This document shows positions 27,001 to 39,398 of a stretch of DNA of 64,000 nucleotides, piece after piece. Both the position numbers and the translations under genes were made by a program. This stretch comes from Oxyruncus cristatus (Eukaryota; Chordata; Aves; Passeriformes; Cotingidae): the NCBI GenBank assembly GCA_013399855.1, contig VXAY01002250.1, positions 88,990 to 152,989 of the forward strand, written 5' to 3'. Every line of letters starts with the position of its first letter. Positions within the stretch are counted from its first letter, which is position 1. The notes under the pieces are model-generated. The model was not told the DNA's origin. It did no database searches and saw nothing but the letters and a program-made list of their open reading frames with translations.

Positions 27001-30000
27001 ACTTACTTGAAGTGACCTGTACATCTGTGACTGTCAGCCTTAATTACTGGCAGTGCACCATATGTCCAGGAGTGAACCCCAAATTTAAAAAGCCTTCACG
27101 CCTTGTGCAATATGCAGCAGTTCCTCAAGTAAATAAAATTAAGGAGCTGTACATATATACCTGCAACATCCCAACCTGCTCCCACCAAACCCTTGTCAGG
27201 GTCAGTTTTCAAAACCTGCAAGTAGTGAGAACAACCAAATGCCAGGAATTACCCTTCTTCTCATAACCAAAAGCCGTATCTCCATGATTATGTTCATGGA
27301 TGTCTTTAACTGTGTAGCAAGGAAGAAAATGAGAGTCTTCTGATAGCCAACTCAAAACAATGGAGCCCTCATCTATGAGCCCAAAGAGTAACCGCACAAA
27401 GGACAAACCCAAAGTCCCCTCTGTTTTCCTGATCATAACCATTCATTGCAGAGCACAATAGTGCTGGGGCAAGCCTGTGTATTTTTACTTCTTTTGTAAG
27501 GCTTCAGCTGGCATCTTTCTTAAGCAAGGCAGTTAGTGTGAGTAGCCAAACATAGTACCGTTTCTCCACAATTATTCATTTTTTAAGGTCATTGTTTTTG
27601 AAACAAAAAGAGAAAGAAACTATATGGCATGTGCTCCCAATTTCAGATTGGGAGTGGAAGAAAATAATGGCCACACACTACTATACAATTAGGTCCGTCT
27701 TGGAAAGGAATTATACTGATGTTTTTCTAAGCAATGCCAGGTGGTTTATTCACCAAATAATGAGACACTAAATGGATCTAAAGTTTCTTGGCAACTGGTA
27801 AATGCTTACCTTGGACTCCCTATTCCTCTCTTCAAGAAATGGTTTGATTTTCCCAAGAGTTTTCTTAAGTAGCTCCTCAGCTATGATTAAAAACAAATAA
27901 CAGTGGTCTGAAGGTTGGTTAACTTACACTTGCTTAATGATACAGCTCAGGGAACTGCAAGTGTATCTCAGATGCCTTATTGATTTAGTAAACAGCTTCA
28001 GCCATCAGAAGACCTTGTTTTCAAAGTCCATAATTCTCTTAAAAACAAACAAAACCCCCAAACAAGCAAGCAAACAAACACACCAAAAAGTCCCAAACCA
28101 TTGTAGTTAACTTTTCTCTACTTGATCACTGCCCAATATCATGTTAGAAAAAAAAAAAAAATCTTAACTTCATTATTAGCAAAAGCAACAAAAACATGGA
28201 CTGTTTTTGCTGACACTGCAGGAGGTGAGAAGCTCAGCAGCAGAGGACCTCTGAGAGCAGGAGGTGGCGACATGTGGGCAGCAGCACAGCGAGGGCAAGT
28301 GGTGGCCACAGCCAAGAATGGCAGTGGCCACATCGGCCATGAAGCCAATCTGCTTCATGTGTGTACAAAGAAGGACTTGAGTGAACCTGGCTGCAACATC
28401 TGCCCAAGCCCCAGTGCTATTCCTGATGGGACAGCCAAGGACCTCAAAGCCAATGTTACTGCCACTGCAGTTACTCCCACAGTTATCCTGTGCCCCTGGG
28501 GCCAAAGAGCTACCAGTTGAATCATCCCACTGGGACTCATTCTGAGATTTCCCACTGGATACATCCCTGGGAAACACGATGTTTCAACAGCAGCTCTGTT
28601 CCATGATACGTCCCCTCACCTTGTGCTGCTCCATCTTTGAGAACTAGCAAGCAAGTGCTTCAGCTCCAAACAAAACTGACCTGGGGACAGTACACCTCCC
28701 ACATATATACAAAGCAACATAAATAATCCTGGGGCTGCTAAAGTCAGGCCTATGTGTGGGCTTCTCCCTTTCCCCTGCTGCTGCAGACAAGCAGCCTGCA
28801 AAGGCAGGGTGGACGTGGCCTGGTGGCGTGGGGTGGACACCAAGGTCAGGAGAAGCACTAGCACCTGGCAGGTAACAGCACTGGGATGTCACTCAGAGGA
28901 AAGGTTTTGAAGAAACAAAGCCATTTCAGAACTACCAGCAGACAGCAAATGGAGTAGCCGATGGATTTTGCTTCCCTCTCTTTTTGTCAATTTAGGGAGC
29001 AAAGCACGTTATAAAAACATTAATGATGAAAAAAAATGCTGTGAATAATTCTTCGCTTATGGTTTCTCCTCCAAATATTTGGTATTTAGAATTAGTATTG
29101 CTTTGACCATCTCTGTCCTAAGATCGCTCCCATTTCAAAAGATAACTATTCACAGCCAGCGATTCAAAATTTCATTTATGTGAATACAAATTGATATCTA
29201 TGTAAAATCCTACATGTCAAGTACATCTGAAAAAAGAGTCATTTTCTAGAATATTCCACAAAACTCTAAACATACTGAACACCTGCAAGGCTTCCCAAGA
29301 AGAACTAATTACAATGTCCAAATTAATATTTGAAGAAAATCTTGAAGCAATGGCTCTGTTCTCATTTAAATATGTGACTACTCTCTTTATAATGTGCAAA
29401 GCATTATAACCATTTATATATGTTCCAAGTGATATATTACTGAGTTGAACCTAGTTTCCCCTTCTTTTGTTCTGGGTTCATAACCTTGCTGTATTATCTT
29501 CCATAACTCTATAGCTTGCTAATGCATAATTCAAGCCTCTCTTATTGACAAAAGGCAGCAGAAAGAAAGAATATTTCAATGCCACTTTCCCACGTAGATA
29601 GTATTGCTTTCACTTCAACTGGTATCATTTCCATACTAAAGCCAAATCTTTTAAAGTATATTAAGTATCATCTTCATTGCTTATTCACAATTGATTCACT
29701 GGGACAACTACATCTGTTTACCTCTATCTTCTGAGACGACTTTATTGCAACTTTTTTGTTGGTTTTTTTTTGCCCCTTTTTGTTTGTTTTTTTGAAAACG
29801 GGTTTCTTGCCAAAAGAAGAAACTTCAGTTAAAACATTATGAGCTCATGTGTGACATCAGCTTCACACTAATCTTTTAATTGAACTAGAGCTTGGCTTTA
29901 GGACTCGTGTAACAGTTTCCCCAGACATGTGTAAGGAGCAGAACCATTTTCCGTCATCCTGAAAACCCTATTCTAATCCCTTCCCTGCACAAAGTAACTG

Positions 30001-33000
30001 TAAAAATAGGCATATATCAAGTTCCCATGCATCACTGACCAGAGGTAAAATTTGTCCTTGCAGTCAGCTATGCATCTATGCAAAAATCCCACTGATACTA
30101 ATGCAGTTGCTTCAAATACCTAGAGGCAGCAAGGAGAAGATAGCTTGCCCTTTTTCTATGCTGGCAAAGGATACAGAGAGAACTTCAAACACTTTCAGTC
30201 TCCTCTGAGACACAGCTTGACTCCTTCCAATGGTAGGAAAGTGACACAGACCCACAGACAGGCAGAAGAATAAAAAACAATTAAAGGCTCCATGAAATAG
30301 CTAAGTATCAATCTTTCTTCATCATTACCTGGGCAGGTTAATACTGTCAATTTCTTTCGTCTCCAAAGACCCTCAGCTCTTTGTCTTTCCATGAGAGCTT
30401 TCTTTGGAAGCCTAAAAAGGACACATCTTGTTTTACAAATGGCTATAGGGCAGTGAGCAGCTACTCTCACTTTGTGTCAGCTCAGTGGAGAGATTGTCAC
30501 CACACCCTCGCTGTCCATGGCTCAGCATACTGTACCATGCGAGGAACGGTGCGAGGTGAGGCTCCTCTGTAGCATTCCTACACACCCAACATTTATCTGA
30601 CTCCAAAATCCTGCTCTCATCTAACTTTGTCCTGGTAGGCAGCCTGGGCTCAGTCTGAAGCCGGACTGCCTACACATTGCACCTGCCCCTGTGGCAGGCA
30701 ACATCCACCACACAGCCAGCATTATTTGTTTCGTATCTTGGCTGCAGTAAGAGCAGAAGTTCAGGCAGATTGACCGAAATCAGGAGTGCCAGGGCTCATC
30801 CCCACAGCAGGTAATGCCTTTAGAGCACTGCACGTGTCCCCTCTGCACTGCGGCTCACTTCTCAAAGCAGCAACTAGTTTGCCTCACAGGCAGCATAAAG
30901 GTATTCAAGCAGGTAAGTTAGGTGGGCAGAGGGTGAATTTGGCCTCAAGGCCAGCTCAGAGTCACTTCTGCATGGCAGCCCACATTGAGCTTTAGCATCA
31001 GGAAACGTCTCTTACCATACAGTGCCCAGCACAGATGGACACCTACCTAAGAGGCCCTTTATATAATGAAGGAAACTGTAATCTTACAAATTATTCTGCC
31101 GAAAGTAGCATAAAAAAAAATGATCAGAGGAGGACCTACAAGGCACCTGGACTCCCTGGAGTCACATTTACCAAACCAGCCTCAGTAGTAGTATGGTCAA
31201 CATTTAGCTAAGTTTACAGTTTTGGTGCTTCTTCCTGTGCCAACTACTTCTTTCAAGTTCAGATTCCAGAAGCATTGTAATTCCAGCTACAGTCAAAATC
31301 ATTTCGCTAAACTCATTTTCTGCAAAATACTCAGAAAACACAGCTTGAGAAGCAAAATTCAGGTGGGTTTAATGGGTGCCTCCAGCTGTGCCTCATTTTA
31401 AAGTCACTGTTTATTCAACAGAATCAATGCAAAGGAGAATGAACTCAGTTACCAAATACTTTAATGTCATAGTCTGAAAAAGTAGTTTAGGACAGGAACA
31501 CTGCTGCCACTTAGACTATTCCCCTTCTACTTGCCTCACCCTAAAAGCAATGGAATTTCTCATATCATGTGCTGTCAGAGGAGACAAAATGAAAATAACT
31601 CATGTAACTTTGCAGGGGATTCCTTAGATGTTTCTAACCCTGAAAGCACTAGACCTTTCATGGGCAATGTAGGAAATGGAGTAGCCTGCAAAGAAGAGCG
31701 CTATGAAGTAAATCATCAGCCTTGCCAGCAGCAAGTGAAAGGCCTATGTCATTTTTGACACTTGCTCTTATCTACTTATCCTTTCCCCTACCCCCAACAC
31801 TGTACCTGCCAAACTGCTTTGTCAAACACCACACACAACACTGAGCAAAGAACTAGATCTATAGTATCACCCCACTATTTCTGCAACCACAAAAGGTGAA
31901 TTCACCTGTATTTCGCTTGGTCTCCCTCGATTTAACCCTAGCGCTTGCACTCAACCTAGCTCAGGAAGTTCCTGCAATTCTCATTCCACCCACAGATGAC
32001 TGTGCCAAATGCAAGGAAGCCCTTACTTGCAGAAGATGAACAGAGAGTTGCAGCGTACCTTTCCTGAGTCACTTCCCAGACTCCCAGTTGTTCATCACAC
32101 AGGGTCCCCAGGGAGGCCTGAACATCTCCCCAGCTAAAGAAGCACAGGGCTGCTGGATCCTGGGTTGCTCCCATTGCATGGTTGGTGCAAAACAAAAAAC
32201 CCCAAAGCACAGCTGTGCCACGGCAGAGCCACCCTCCTCCATGGCAGGGGTCACACCAGCCCCAGTTTCCTTCACAGCTCTGTCCTGGTGGATGTGGCTC
32301 CTGGAACGTAAAAGATCAGAGCTTCCCCCTGCTTGCTGGCTGCGAACTAGTGAAGTGATCAGGTCAGGGAAAGGAGCCCAAGGAGCAGCTATGCACATGT
32401 GTCACTGCTGGAGAAGCAGCAAGTACATGTTCCCCTTCACCACCCTAGGGCCACCCCAGGGCCAGTGGCATCAGGAGGCCTTGCATTCTCAAGGCACAGG
32501 GGTGGTGACCAACCAGAGACTGAGCATCTGAGTAAATTACCACATAATTCAACCTTCCAGTAAGCAAATTTCCAAATGCCATTCCCTAGAACCTATCAGT
32601 AGACCCACCATTCCTACAGATAGAAAACGTGCTTCATGTCACATCCACACTAAGCTTCCTCCTGACTGTCTAACAACACAGTTCAAGGATACTCTTTACT
32701 CTGTCAATAGTTGAAAAGAAAAATATTTGAAAAAAAACCCAAAAACAAAATAACAAAACCCTTGGGAAAAATCAATCATTCACACATCCTCAGCAGGCTT
32801 TTGCATGTTACCAGAAGCATGGCCACGCAACTGATGGGACAATCAGGTAGGAAATCCCAGCAGAGGGAATGGGGACTAGGCAAGCTCCTGATGTGGACTT
32901 CTTGCAAACAGAAAACTCTTCCCAGCTGCCTGTTTCCATCACTGCTCTGGGGATGTCACCTCCCCTGTGGTGCAAGCAACCCTCTGCACCTGTGCTCTCT

Positions 33001-36000
33001 GAAGGAGGAGAGGAACACACGAGGAAGAGGTTTGGGAAAGCAGCAGCCAGCCAACTGGTTACCATTTTAAGTTCATGATCTTCTGTGGATAAGCTGACTG
33101 AAGTGAGCTCCACTGCTGGCTCCCATGTGGAAGAACAGACCCAGTGTCCCTGCAGCATTAGCATGACTGTCATGAAAACTCGTGGTAAAAGCAAGAAATG
33201 CTTTGGTTTGTGACCTACCTTCCCCAAGGGAAATCCCTCACAGAAGCATTTTTATCAGAGCATTGCTCCAGCACCCTGTGGCAACTTGTAGGTCTCAGAA
33301 ACCACCAGTGGCTTGTTAATTGTCCCAGGCAAAGCACAACACTGCCCTGTCCCAGAAAAGTAAGCTGAATTCTGGGAGTGAGATGAACTGGACAGTCAGT
33401 GTCCCTTTTATTTTATGTCATACCATAACAACGAATACTTAGAAGATAAGTAAATCATTTTTCTCTTTTTAAAAAAACCTTCCAAGATTCCTGTGGTACT
33501 TGGTTTTGTTGATGATGATTAAAGATGACATGCACAGATTTTCACTTAGGAAAGGGAACATGGGTAACTCACATTTTCTAAACTCTTGACAAGTAACTCA
33601 CCTAGTGGCACAGGAACAAACAAATCAAGCCAGTTGTACCAATCTCACATGAACCACAACTTAAATTTGAGATACAAAGGATTTCATGAAGCAGAGGGCC
33701 AAGGGTCTGAAGCCATTTTAACACAGGACACCTTAGCAGCTTTAAGCATCTCTAGCTCTTTTATCCAACATACTACGAGGCACCTTAAAATACTCTGTAT
33801 TAGAGAATGCTACCTGAATATACCCTCGAGCACCCTCAAAGGATTACTCCAGTTCAGCATCTGCTTAAAACACAATGCCTTCTTGTCTGTTTTTTTTTTT
33901 TTTTTCCTTCCCTCTTTTCCTCATGCTGCTTGGGGCTAATCAGTCTGCTTGTTTCTCTTAAAGAGCAGTATGCTTCTCAAAACCCCTTAGGTACTGGACA
34001 GACCCTTCAGTCCAGCCTCAACTACTGATTATTATAGTTCTACCTCTGGTTTACCCATCAGTCAAGAGAGTAAAGATCAAAAAAGGCATTCCCCTGGCAG
34101 AACATCATTTAGGCTAAGAACATTTTTGCAGAATAAGATGTTTCACCGAGTTTAAATGACATGCTTATTTTCAGAAGTTTCTAATCCGTCTCCACAGAAG
34201 CTACCTGCACATCCCTCCTCCCTTTCAGGGAACAGAAGCCCTTTAAAATGGGCATACACCTCTTCTAGCTAGGTTCTGCAGCTTCTGTTCCATTTCCAGA
34301 TCCTTTTGATCTCTGTTGACTTTGCTCTTTTTGGCAACTTTTTCACTCTATGGTGGTTCTCCTCTGAACCTCTCACTCTGCTCCTGGTTTCTCCTCAGTC
34401 CTGTCCTCAGCTTTGGCCTTTCTCAGACCCTGCTTTCCATCTACTTCAATTTCAGAGGGTCAAAACTTAGCCCCTTACTGATCTTTCATGTGATTTTTTT
34501 CTCCTCTCTCTTGCTTATGATCCTATGAGCAACCTCCACCTCAGTATTCAAACCCACAGAAATGGGTCACTTTAATGCTCTTGATACCATTACCTAGGAC
34601 ACAATAAAACAAACCCCTGGTCTGTGCTGGCCTCCTATTCACAACACCTCCTTCTCAAACTAGCAAAAGCATCCCCCACTTTGGCTAGTAACTGGCAAAT
34701 ACTTGCTTATAGCCAATACATACGAATTTTTTTTTTTTCCTCCCATGTACCGTCTGCTCTTTGATTATCAGTCTTGAATGAAGGGCAATTTTTTCCAGTG
34801 GTTTAGAGTTGGGTTTGGTTTTCTTTCTCCCAAAAGCCATACTAATGAACCCGAAGGAAAAAATACAATACTTTTGCAATACTACTGTCTTACCTTGAGC
34901 TAGCTAATGATGTCAACACGTGGTTACAGTCCTTCTCAAAAATTCACAGAGCTCCATGGAAAGCAGTTAATAGGGGAGTATGTCTATGTTTGCAATTATC
35001 CACCCCTTGCTGCTCCAGAAACAAACACTAAAGTTTTTATATATATTAATGTGCTCCATTTCACTTGTGTTACCCTCTAAATACTGGGACCAAGCAGGTG
35101 TTCCTTACCTACAAGCTCTCAGTGAACCCATATGACTGGGTTGCCCTGAAGTGTGCGGTTGTCTAACACAGCAAAAGAGAAAGGAGAGAGCACAAGCGAA
35201 GAAGACTCTGCAATTCAGTGCTTTGCACAGAATTGCTAGTTAAAACCACTGGCTTGCAAGGACAGTGGGAATTTGACTTGTCATAAAATGCAACCGTTCC
35301 CACTTTCAATACTACACATTTTATAGAGTAAGAACCTAATAAAGATGTTACACCTTGCTTTGTTATGCACTTTTTGTGACAGATCAGTGTTTGAAAGAGA
35401 AATCCCCACCTGTGTCAATAAATTACCTGCACTCCTGGTGGAGCTGCTGAGATACACTTGAGGTAGCCCAGCACGGGAATACTGCAGGGAAGAACAAAAC
35501 CAAACACAGGCCTGGTCACAAACCCTTTGGGCATGAAAACATGTGAACAGCAGGGGGACGCGCTACCACTTGAATAACACAATGTTGTAAAATAGCTGAA
35601 AACATCACACATGTTCTGATGCATCAAGTAGGACAAATGCACATGTGTTCCCCACAACACATAGCACCCCAAAGTACAGAAGGCAGCAACATGTTTACTG
35701 GGATTACCACGAAACCTGCACGATGTCAACACCTAGAAATCCTTCCAGCGACAGATCTTACAGTTAATGGCAGAACACTTTTTGCACCAACAAGAAGAAG
35801 CTCTTTTCTAAAGGATAAAAACTACTTGCTTTCATTAAAGCCAAGTTCTTGATATGACGGAGGCAGAAATTTACGCTAAGGTTTTCCACTAAGGACTCTA
35901 AGTGGTTTTAAAATACAAACCTAAAAGCCGTCTGGGCTTTCCAATTGGCTTTACATTTTGCAGAATGCACTGATTTATACACAGCATTTGTGACAGAAGG

Positions 36001-36285
36001 AATTTCAAGAATGCAAGCAGCACAATGGCAATGTAGTAGTTGATTAGGTCTGCGGAAAAAGTTTCTCCAAGTTCAACTTTTGGTCAGTGTACAATATTCA
36101 GGACATAAAAATACTCTGGTGAAGGTGATCTGTCTTTCACGTCAGCTAAAATAAAAGAGATCTTCTACACTTAAGCTGTAATAATCCACACACACAAAAA
36201 ACCCAAAAACAGAGAGAGAGAGGGAAAGAGAGAAAGAAAGAGATGGCAGATACACTGAGAATCTGCAGTGTAGATAATCAAACCC
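21002..36285. other. Intergenic sequence downstream of ZNF516, no gene seen
   Basis: Non-coding. It includes a purine tract (21451-21497), A-rich CAAA-type blocks (25417-25510, 28041-28082), and a possible conserved block at 21640-21910 with many homeodomain-type ATTA words. Open frames near 28122-28577 and 32069-32531 lie in GC-richer DNA on both strands and show no domain. No recognisable mobile element was found. Confidence 0.5.
21451..21497. repeat. Purine-only GA/A-rich tract
   Basis: About 47 bases consist only of A and G, with G-run, A-run and GA-repeat parts. Confidence 0.9.
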
Positions 36286-36291
36286 TTTATT
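36286..36291 (-). terminator. Candidate distal poly(A) signal AATAAA
   Basis: A minus-strand AATAAA lies about 3 kb past the ZNF516 stop. Downstream in the transcript (about 36230-36190) is a pyrimidine-rich stretch followed by a U-rich and UGUGUGUG element, as expected of a downstream poly(A) element, although rather far away. Proximal alternatives are at 39070-39075 and 38400-38405. Confidence 0.35.
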
Positions 36292-37222
36292 GTCTAAGTT
36301 ACATTAGACTTGCAACACCATAAAAACCTGTTAAGAAGAAGAAACAGTAGATTGGTAGAGGTAGTAGAAAGTCCCTGTAACAGTCATAAAAGGGCTTTAC
36401 AGGAGTGTGTCATGCCAAAAAAACTTATCACATTGCTTAAAAGGGCTGATGAAAGCCCATTGACTAAATAAATAAGGAACACAACTCATTTTAAATACTA
36501 TGGCCTAACTAAAATAACAAATCAATACAATACAATGATATAGAAGAAAACAAAAAATCGTGGGATTCTCTTGTGAAAACAGATGGTCTTTAAGGTTGGC
36601 TCTCTCCCACCCACACTTGTTTCTTGTTTAATTAAGTGAAAATCTCATTTCTGTGCTATACACAGCATATAGTTATTTAAACTAACTTCCCCTACTGTTG
36701 TTCTTCATGAAACTAAATTATGATTGTAAACTTTGCTGATTAATACCCTGGTAATGGCAGTGACAGCACTAGCTTCTCTGTCATGGATTCTGGAAGAAAA
36801 GTTCCAGAAAGAAGGTTTTGGCTCTAAATATTAACTCAGATTTTCTAGTTCAGCTTGCCAAAAAATGCAATTTAAAAAAAAAGAGAGAAATTACAAATGT
36901 ACAATACACTTTCGTGCCATTTTGGGTGTATAAGAGTTTTTAATAACTAAACCACAAACAAATAGATTAGGCAACTAGCTTTTGTGCATTCCTAAACTGT
37001 CACCATTACTTTCTTTCATGGAAAATATGACTCAGAGAAGCAACAAAACAAAACAAACAAACGAACAAAAAACCCCCAAACAAACAAAAAAACCTCCACC
37101 CAAAAAACAAAACCAAAACAAACTGACAAACTGAGAAAGCTAGTGCAAACCCAAAATGATAATCATTAAGTAACACAGGAAAATATTTCCACTTTTTCAT
37201 TTTCCTCCTGTTTTTTTTTTTT

Positions 37223-37272
37223 NNNNNNNNNNNNNNNNNNNNNNNNNNNNNNNNNNNNNNNNNNNNNNNNNN
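37223..37272. other. Assembly gap (50 N)
   Basis: A run of exactly 50 undetermined bases directly follows a 12-base poly-T. The round length suggests a placeholder rather than a measured gap. It falls in the candidate ZNF516 3'UTR. Confidence 0.99.
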
Positions 37273-39247
37273 TTGGTGTACAACGGAATGTGTCTATGCA
37301 ACCTCCCTCAAAATAACCTCACAGAACAGTTAATTACAGTCACTTCAAGTACTTGCACAGACATTCCTAACTACACCGAGACATACAGAGGATTCTGGTA
37401 TACATCTTGTGTAATAGCATGAGGAAAGTCTAATTCAAAAAAAAAATACATAAGGAAGTTAATTTGCATTGTTGCAAGTGTTGCAAAGTAACACAACCTG
37501 TCAAGTAATTTAAAACAAGTAACAAGTAGTATCCAGACCAAATTACTGACTAGATTTTTTTTAAAAAAGCAACGCCCCCACCCACCAAAACCGTTAGAAT
37601 AGAAAGATCACCCTTTAAGGTTTTTTCTGCCCTTTTTTTTTTTTTTAAACAAATCTTTGTCAGAAGCCCGTTTCTACAAAAACAGCACTAATCTGTTACT
37701 GTATTAAGTAAACTGTGGTCTCACCTGTATTAAAGGTTAGCATCATTTCTGTACATGTAAAATTATTGCTTTTTTGAAAAATATATTTAGCATGCTAGGT
37801 TTTTTTTTTTAACTCCATTTCCTGCCTTTACAAAATGTTACAATTTAAAAAAAAAACAAACTAGTAAAGCTTTTGCAAAAATTTTCACAGAACATTTTCT
37901 TTCAAGGCAGCAGTAACTTTTGATAATGCATAAAATTATATGTGCAAAATCTGAAACTCTCAGAAATATTACCATCACACATAGTGTCACAGCAATAAGA
38001 AAAGAAAATATTTAAATCGGTGGAATACATTTTTAATTGCTTACACTGCATGGTTTAACAACCTGTTATGTGCCACAACCCCACCTTGAAAACTTGCAGT
38101 TAAAGAGTTACTGTAGAAGAGGTATATAAAGCTTTTTTTTTTTTCTTTTTTTTTTCCTAACACCACCAGTGATCACCAAGTACAAGACATGACACATTTA
38201 TATGAACATTAACCTGCCACCACAAAAGAAGTTTCCTCGTCTTTCCAGAACATTACTGGGCCCAAGGAGGAGCAGTAGCTGGCCTGCTGACCAAACAAAA
38301 GAGCAGAGAGCACCTTACAGCCCCAGGGCTGTCTGAATTCGTTCAGTGACACCTTTTCTCTTCTAAACAGAGACATCAGCGGCATTAGACAGCTGAATAT
38401 TTATTATTTCCTTTTTTTTTTTCTCTAAGTGAAGACTTCCTTTGTGATCAGGTTGAAGAAAGTAGCCCTGTTACAAAAAAAAAAAAAAAAAAGGTCCTGA
38501 GAGTAAAACACAGAAGCCTGTTTTTTTTTCTTAGTGTTCGACCAGCTTTTCTGTTCCAAAGCAGAATAGAAGCTTTTCTCTGGAAGTGTTTCAATTTCCA
38601 TATTCACATACTATTAATGGTGCGCAGTCAAGAGCAAGAGCACTAGAAATGCAAGTGGTCCCCAAACTGTAATGAAACAAACCATTGCAGAATGACGGTC
38701 TTTCTCTTTAGTCCCTTTAATCCTTCATCAAGCATTGCTTTCTCAGCACCGAATGCCACCTTTCCCCCCCCCGCCCCCCCCATTCTTCCTCTCTCTGTTG
38801 TTGTTTTGTTGGTTTTTTTTTTTTTTAATTTGCTTTTCAGCATGACAGGCAGTGGCAGTTTCATTAATTAATACTTCTCCAGCCCTCAAATCCACTGCTG
38901 TTTTTCAAATGTATCAAATAGTCATTGTGAGCATCAGGGAGGTTTTTGTTACAGTGCTTAACTTCTTCATGCTGTCCAAATCACATAAAGTTTAATTTTT
39001 CCAGTGTCTCAAACTTCTCTTGATTAATATAGATGCCTCGTGCTGCCACAGTGCTTGCCAACTCCACTGTTTATTATAAAGGAAATAAGGAACCATGGGA
39101 CTGATTAGTACGTCAATTTATATATATCTTGTGTAGCATCTTCATTTATTTTAAAATGATTAACAGCGCAGAGGCACCCCCCTCCTGGCAGAGCGCTGGT
39201 TTCAGTCTCGCGCAGCAGCTCCGGGCGAGGCGATGGCTGCAGGGGGG

Positions 39248-39271
39248 CTGCTCTGCTCTGCTCTGCTCTGC
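39248..39271. repeat. (CTCTG)n pentanucleotide repeat in the ZNF516 3'UTR
   Basis: Four perfect CTCTG units plus partial flanks lie about 70 bases past the ZNF516 stop codon; in the transcript it reads CAGAG. Confidence 0.9.
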
Positions 39272-39338
39272 GTGGGGGGCTGCCAGCGCTGCCCCTCGGG
39301 CTGGGGGCCGCTGGCCTCGGGGCTCCTCCGCCAAGGCT

Positions 39339-39398
39339 CTAGGTTCCCTTCCGGAGATGCAGCGTGTGGGTGACCTCTGCACCGGCGTGGTCTCTCCC
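39339..39398 (-). CDS. ZNF516: ZNF516, last coding exon with stop codon
   Basis: After the acceptor TTCTTCTTGCAG the frame continues in phase 0 as GRDHAGAEVTHTLHLRKGT and stops at TAG (39341-39339). The GRDH start and LRKGT end agree with the C terminus I recall for ZNF516 in other vertebrates. The exon has 19 codons plus stop. It sits inside a small CpG-rich patch (about 39180-39420) that contrasts with the AT-rich sequence on both sides. The preceding intron is about 6.5 kb. A 206-codon open frame on the opposite strand here is a by-product of this GC-rich patch. Confidence 0.9.
   Translation of the reverse strand, partial: GRDHAGAEVTHTLHLRKGT

Larger units (their letters stand above)
36286..39338 (-). 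other. ZNF516: Candidate ZNF516 3' untranslated region
   Basis: This is the sequence after the ZNF516 stop codon, reading leftward. It is AT-rich, with many homopolymer tracts (plus-strand poly-T at 37211, 37637, 37801, 38411 and 38815, poly-A at 38475, and a C-run at 38764-38781) and an A-rich CAAA-type block at 37041-37125. It includes the 50-base assembly gap. No open frame worth calling occurs. AATAAA signals on the minus strand lie at 39075-39070, 38405-38400 and 36291-36286, so the true end may be closer than drawn. The left limit is an inference. Confidence 0.45.

Noticed and set aside
28122..28577. Overlapping frames of 132 and 133 codons on opposite strands
   Set aside because: Both strands are open in a GC-richer patch with repetitive GGCCAC-type words. 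No family was recognised.
32069..32531. Overlapping frames of 109 and 147 codons on opposite strands
   Set aside because: Openness on both strands points to composition, not coding, and no domain was found.
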